This document shows positions 44,464 through 45,077 of a stretch of DNA of 45,077 bases, one piece after another. A model generated the notes under the pieces. The model was not told the origin of the DNA. It did no database searches and saw only the letters and a program-made list of their open reading frames with translations. The stretch is from positions 1-45,077 of the forward strand of contig JAFRXS010000014.1 in assembly GCA_017443405.1 (NCBI GenBank), written 5' to 3'. The stretch comes from Clostridia bacterium. GTDB taxonomy: Bacteria; Bacillota; Clostridia; Oscillospirales; Acutalibacteraceae. The position numbers and the translations under genes were made by a program. Within the stretch, counting starts at the first letter, position 1; every line of letters starts with the position of its first letter.

Positions 44464-45006
44464 TCATTCCAAATTTGATACTGAGTAGCTTTTTCTTAAG
44501 AGATCTGATATGTATACAATAAAGAGTTTATCTGCGTCAATGTTTATTTCAATCTGCCAGTCTGCCTCTGCGATATCATCCAAGGTCGACTCAGACATAA
44601 CGTCAGTATTTTCCGTAACATAGTAGCGTACAGACTGGACACCGGAAAAAGTGTCAACAGGATCGCAAATAACGTCAACAGAACCTTCATTTGAGAACAA
44701 ACCAAACGTTATATAATCAAGAACACGAGACAATGAGGTCTGTTTGTTCTCGGATTTTATTTCTCCGGTCGGAGCTGTAGTATCAATTGCAAATTCATCG
44801 GTATAATCACCGGATATATTGATCTCGCAACCAAGATCTGCTTTGTTTGTATAATTGTTATACAAATACATTTCAAAAACAAAGGAACGTGATAACGTGA
44901 AACACCGAAAAGGGTTTCTTGATTCATCGTAGACAGTCCGCACAGACAGCGGCAGCGCCATACATACCTGATGCAGGTATGAAAATCCAAAAAACAAGGA
45001 GGACAA
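44464..45006 (-). pseudogene. Fragment of a surface protein with an Ig-like domain (decayed)
   Basis: The open frame covers 180 codons, but only the middle looks like protein. DTTAPTGEI, LDYITFGLFSNEGSVDV and SGVQSVRYYVTE match the Ig-like module of clostridial cell-surface proteins (D-T-T-A-P-T, T-F-G-L-F, S-G-V). The usual closing motif (a D-x-A-G-N type turn) is replaced by unrelated residues, and the first 60 residues lack a signal peptide and run through an operator-like palindrome. Base composition is visibly more AT-rich than the rest of the window. Best read as a remnant brought in or broken by the mobile element. Confidence 0.6.
44963..44981 (+). promoter_or_regulatory. Perfect inverted repeat before the HTH gene
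   Basis: Arms CATACCTG (44963-44970) and CAGGTATG (44974-44981) with a 3-base centre lie 28 bases before the start codon at 45010. It is suited to a dimeric repressor or a short hairpin in the leader. No clear -35/-10 pair was identified. Confidence 0.55.
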
Positions 45007-45009
45007 AAC

Positions 45010-45077
45010 ATGAAGAATTCATCCTACAAATCTTACGATGAGCTGCCGCTGTTCCTCAACGCGGAAACAACGGCAAA
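45010..45077 (+). CDS. Helix-turn-helix (excisionase-like) protein, 5' end only
   Basis: The first 22 codons read MKNSSYKSYDELPLFLNAET. The KSYDELPLFLNA start is one I associate with small helix-turn-helix/excisionase-type proteins of clostridial conjugative and integrative elements. GGAGG (44998-45002) lies 7 bases before ATG 45010. The rest is outside the window, so the domain itself is not seen. Together with the tRNA scar at 44213 it supports an integrated element at this edge. Confidence 0.65.
   Translation, partial: MKNSSYKSYDELPLFLNAETTA

Larger units (their letters stand above)
44257..45077. mobile_element. Left end of a probable integrated element (right end outside window)
   Basis: Homology to tRNA-Pro ends near 44256. 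To the right lie a second copy of GGGACTCGAACC (44258-44269; first copy 44226-44237), a strong hairpin, a decayed surface-protein frame and an element-type HTH gene at the edge. The intact tRNA-Pro is expected beyond the other end. No integrase is visible in the window, so this is an inference. Confidence 0.55.

Overview
The window looks like a chromosomal segment of an uncultured anaerobic gut Clostridium-class Firmicute (Eubacteriales/Oscillospirales type). The evidence is a ruvCAB operon joined to an ECF vitamin-transport module, strong sigma-A promoters, GGAGG ribosome sites, a giant InlB-repeat/YDG surface protein, GPH sugar symporters beside cytoplasmic glycosidases, and oxygen-sensitive 2-hydroxyacyl-CoA-dehydratase-type proteins. 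No organism name can be read from the sequence itself.

Layout. (1) 1-9672, minus strand: a compact housekeeping run read leftward from a consensus promoter at 9644-9672: ruvC, then a palindromic AATTGC-type repeat element, ruvA, ruvB, an RlmI-like methyltransferase, ecfA1, ecfA2, ecfT, truA (apparent frameshift near its 3' end), a DUF5711-like membrane protein, a CvpA-family protein and pgsA (cut by the window edge). (2) 9673-27285, plus strand: one 17.1-kb gene with its own promoter, leader and terminator. It encodes a 5,709-residue secreted protein made of about 36 InlB-type B-repeats, about 28 YDG-type repeats, a Cys/His-rich tail and a hydrophobic C-terminal segment. (3) 27389-37059, plus strand: a five-gene glycan-use operon, GH30 / GPH transporter / GH2 / GH5 / GPH transporter. 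None of the three enzymes has a signal peptide, so oligosaccharides are probably imported by the two symporters and cut inside the cell. (4) 37072-38031, minus strand: a two-gene autoregulated-looking unit, a small helical protein and an ArsR-DUF2087 regulator. (5) 38173-43853, minus strand: a tightly overlapping eight-gene operon: a CooC-type nickel ATPase, a short stand-alone protein resembling part of acetyl-CoA synthase, a His-rich DUF8180-like protein, a CooT-type nickel protein, a BadF/HgdC-type activase, two 2-hydroxyacyl-CoA-dehydratase-family subunits and a small membrane protein. (6) 43854-45077: no intact gene until the right edge. It holds short hairpins, a terminator, the 3' half of a tRNA-Pro cut in the anticodon loop (an attachment-site scar), a decayed surface-protein fragment, an operator-like palindrome and the start of an element-type helix-turn-helix gene, so an integrated mobile element probably begins near 44257.

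The most interesting candidate system is the eight-gene operon in (5). Nickel-maturation proteins normally dedicated to CO dehydrogenase/acetyl-CoA synthase are translationally coupled here to an ATP-driven electron activase and two dehydratase-type iron-sulfur subunits, and no CO dehydrogenase is present in the window. This suggests a nickel-linked, ATP-dependent low-potential reductase of unknown substrate. That function is inferred from gene content and motifs only.
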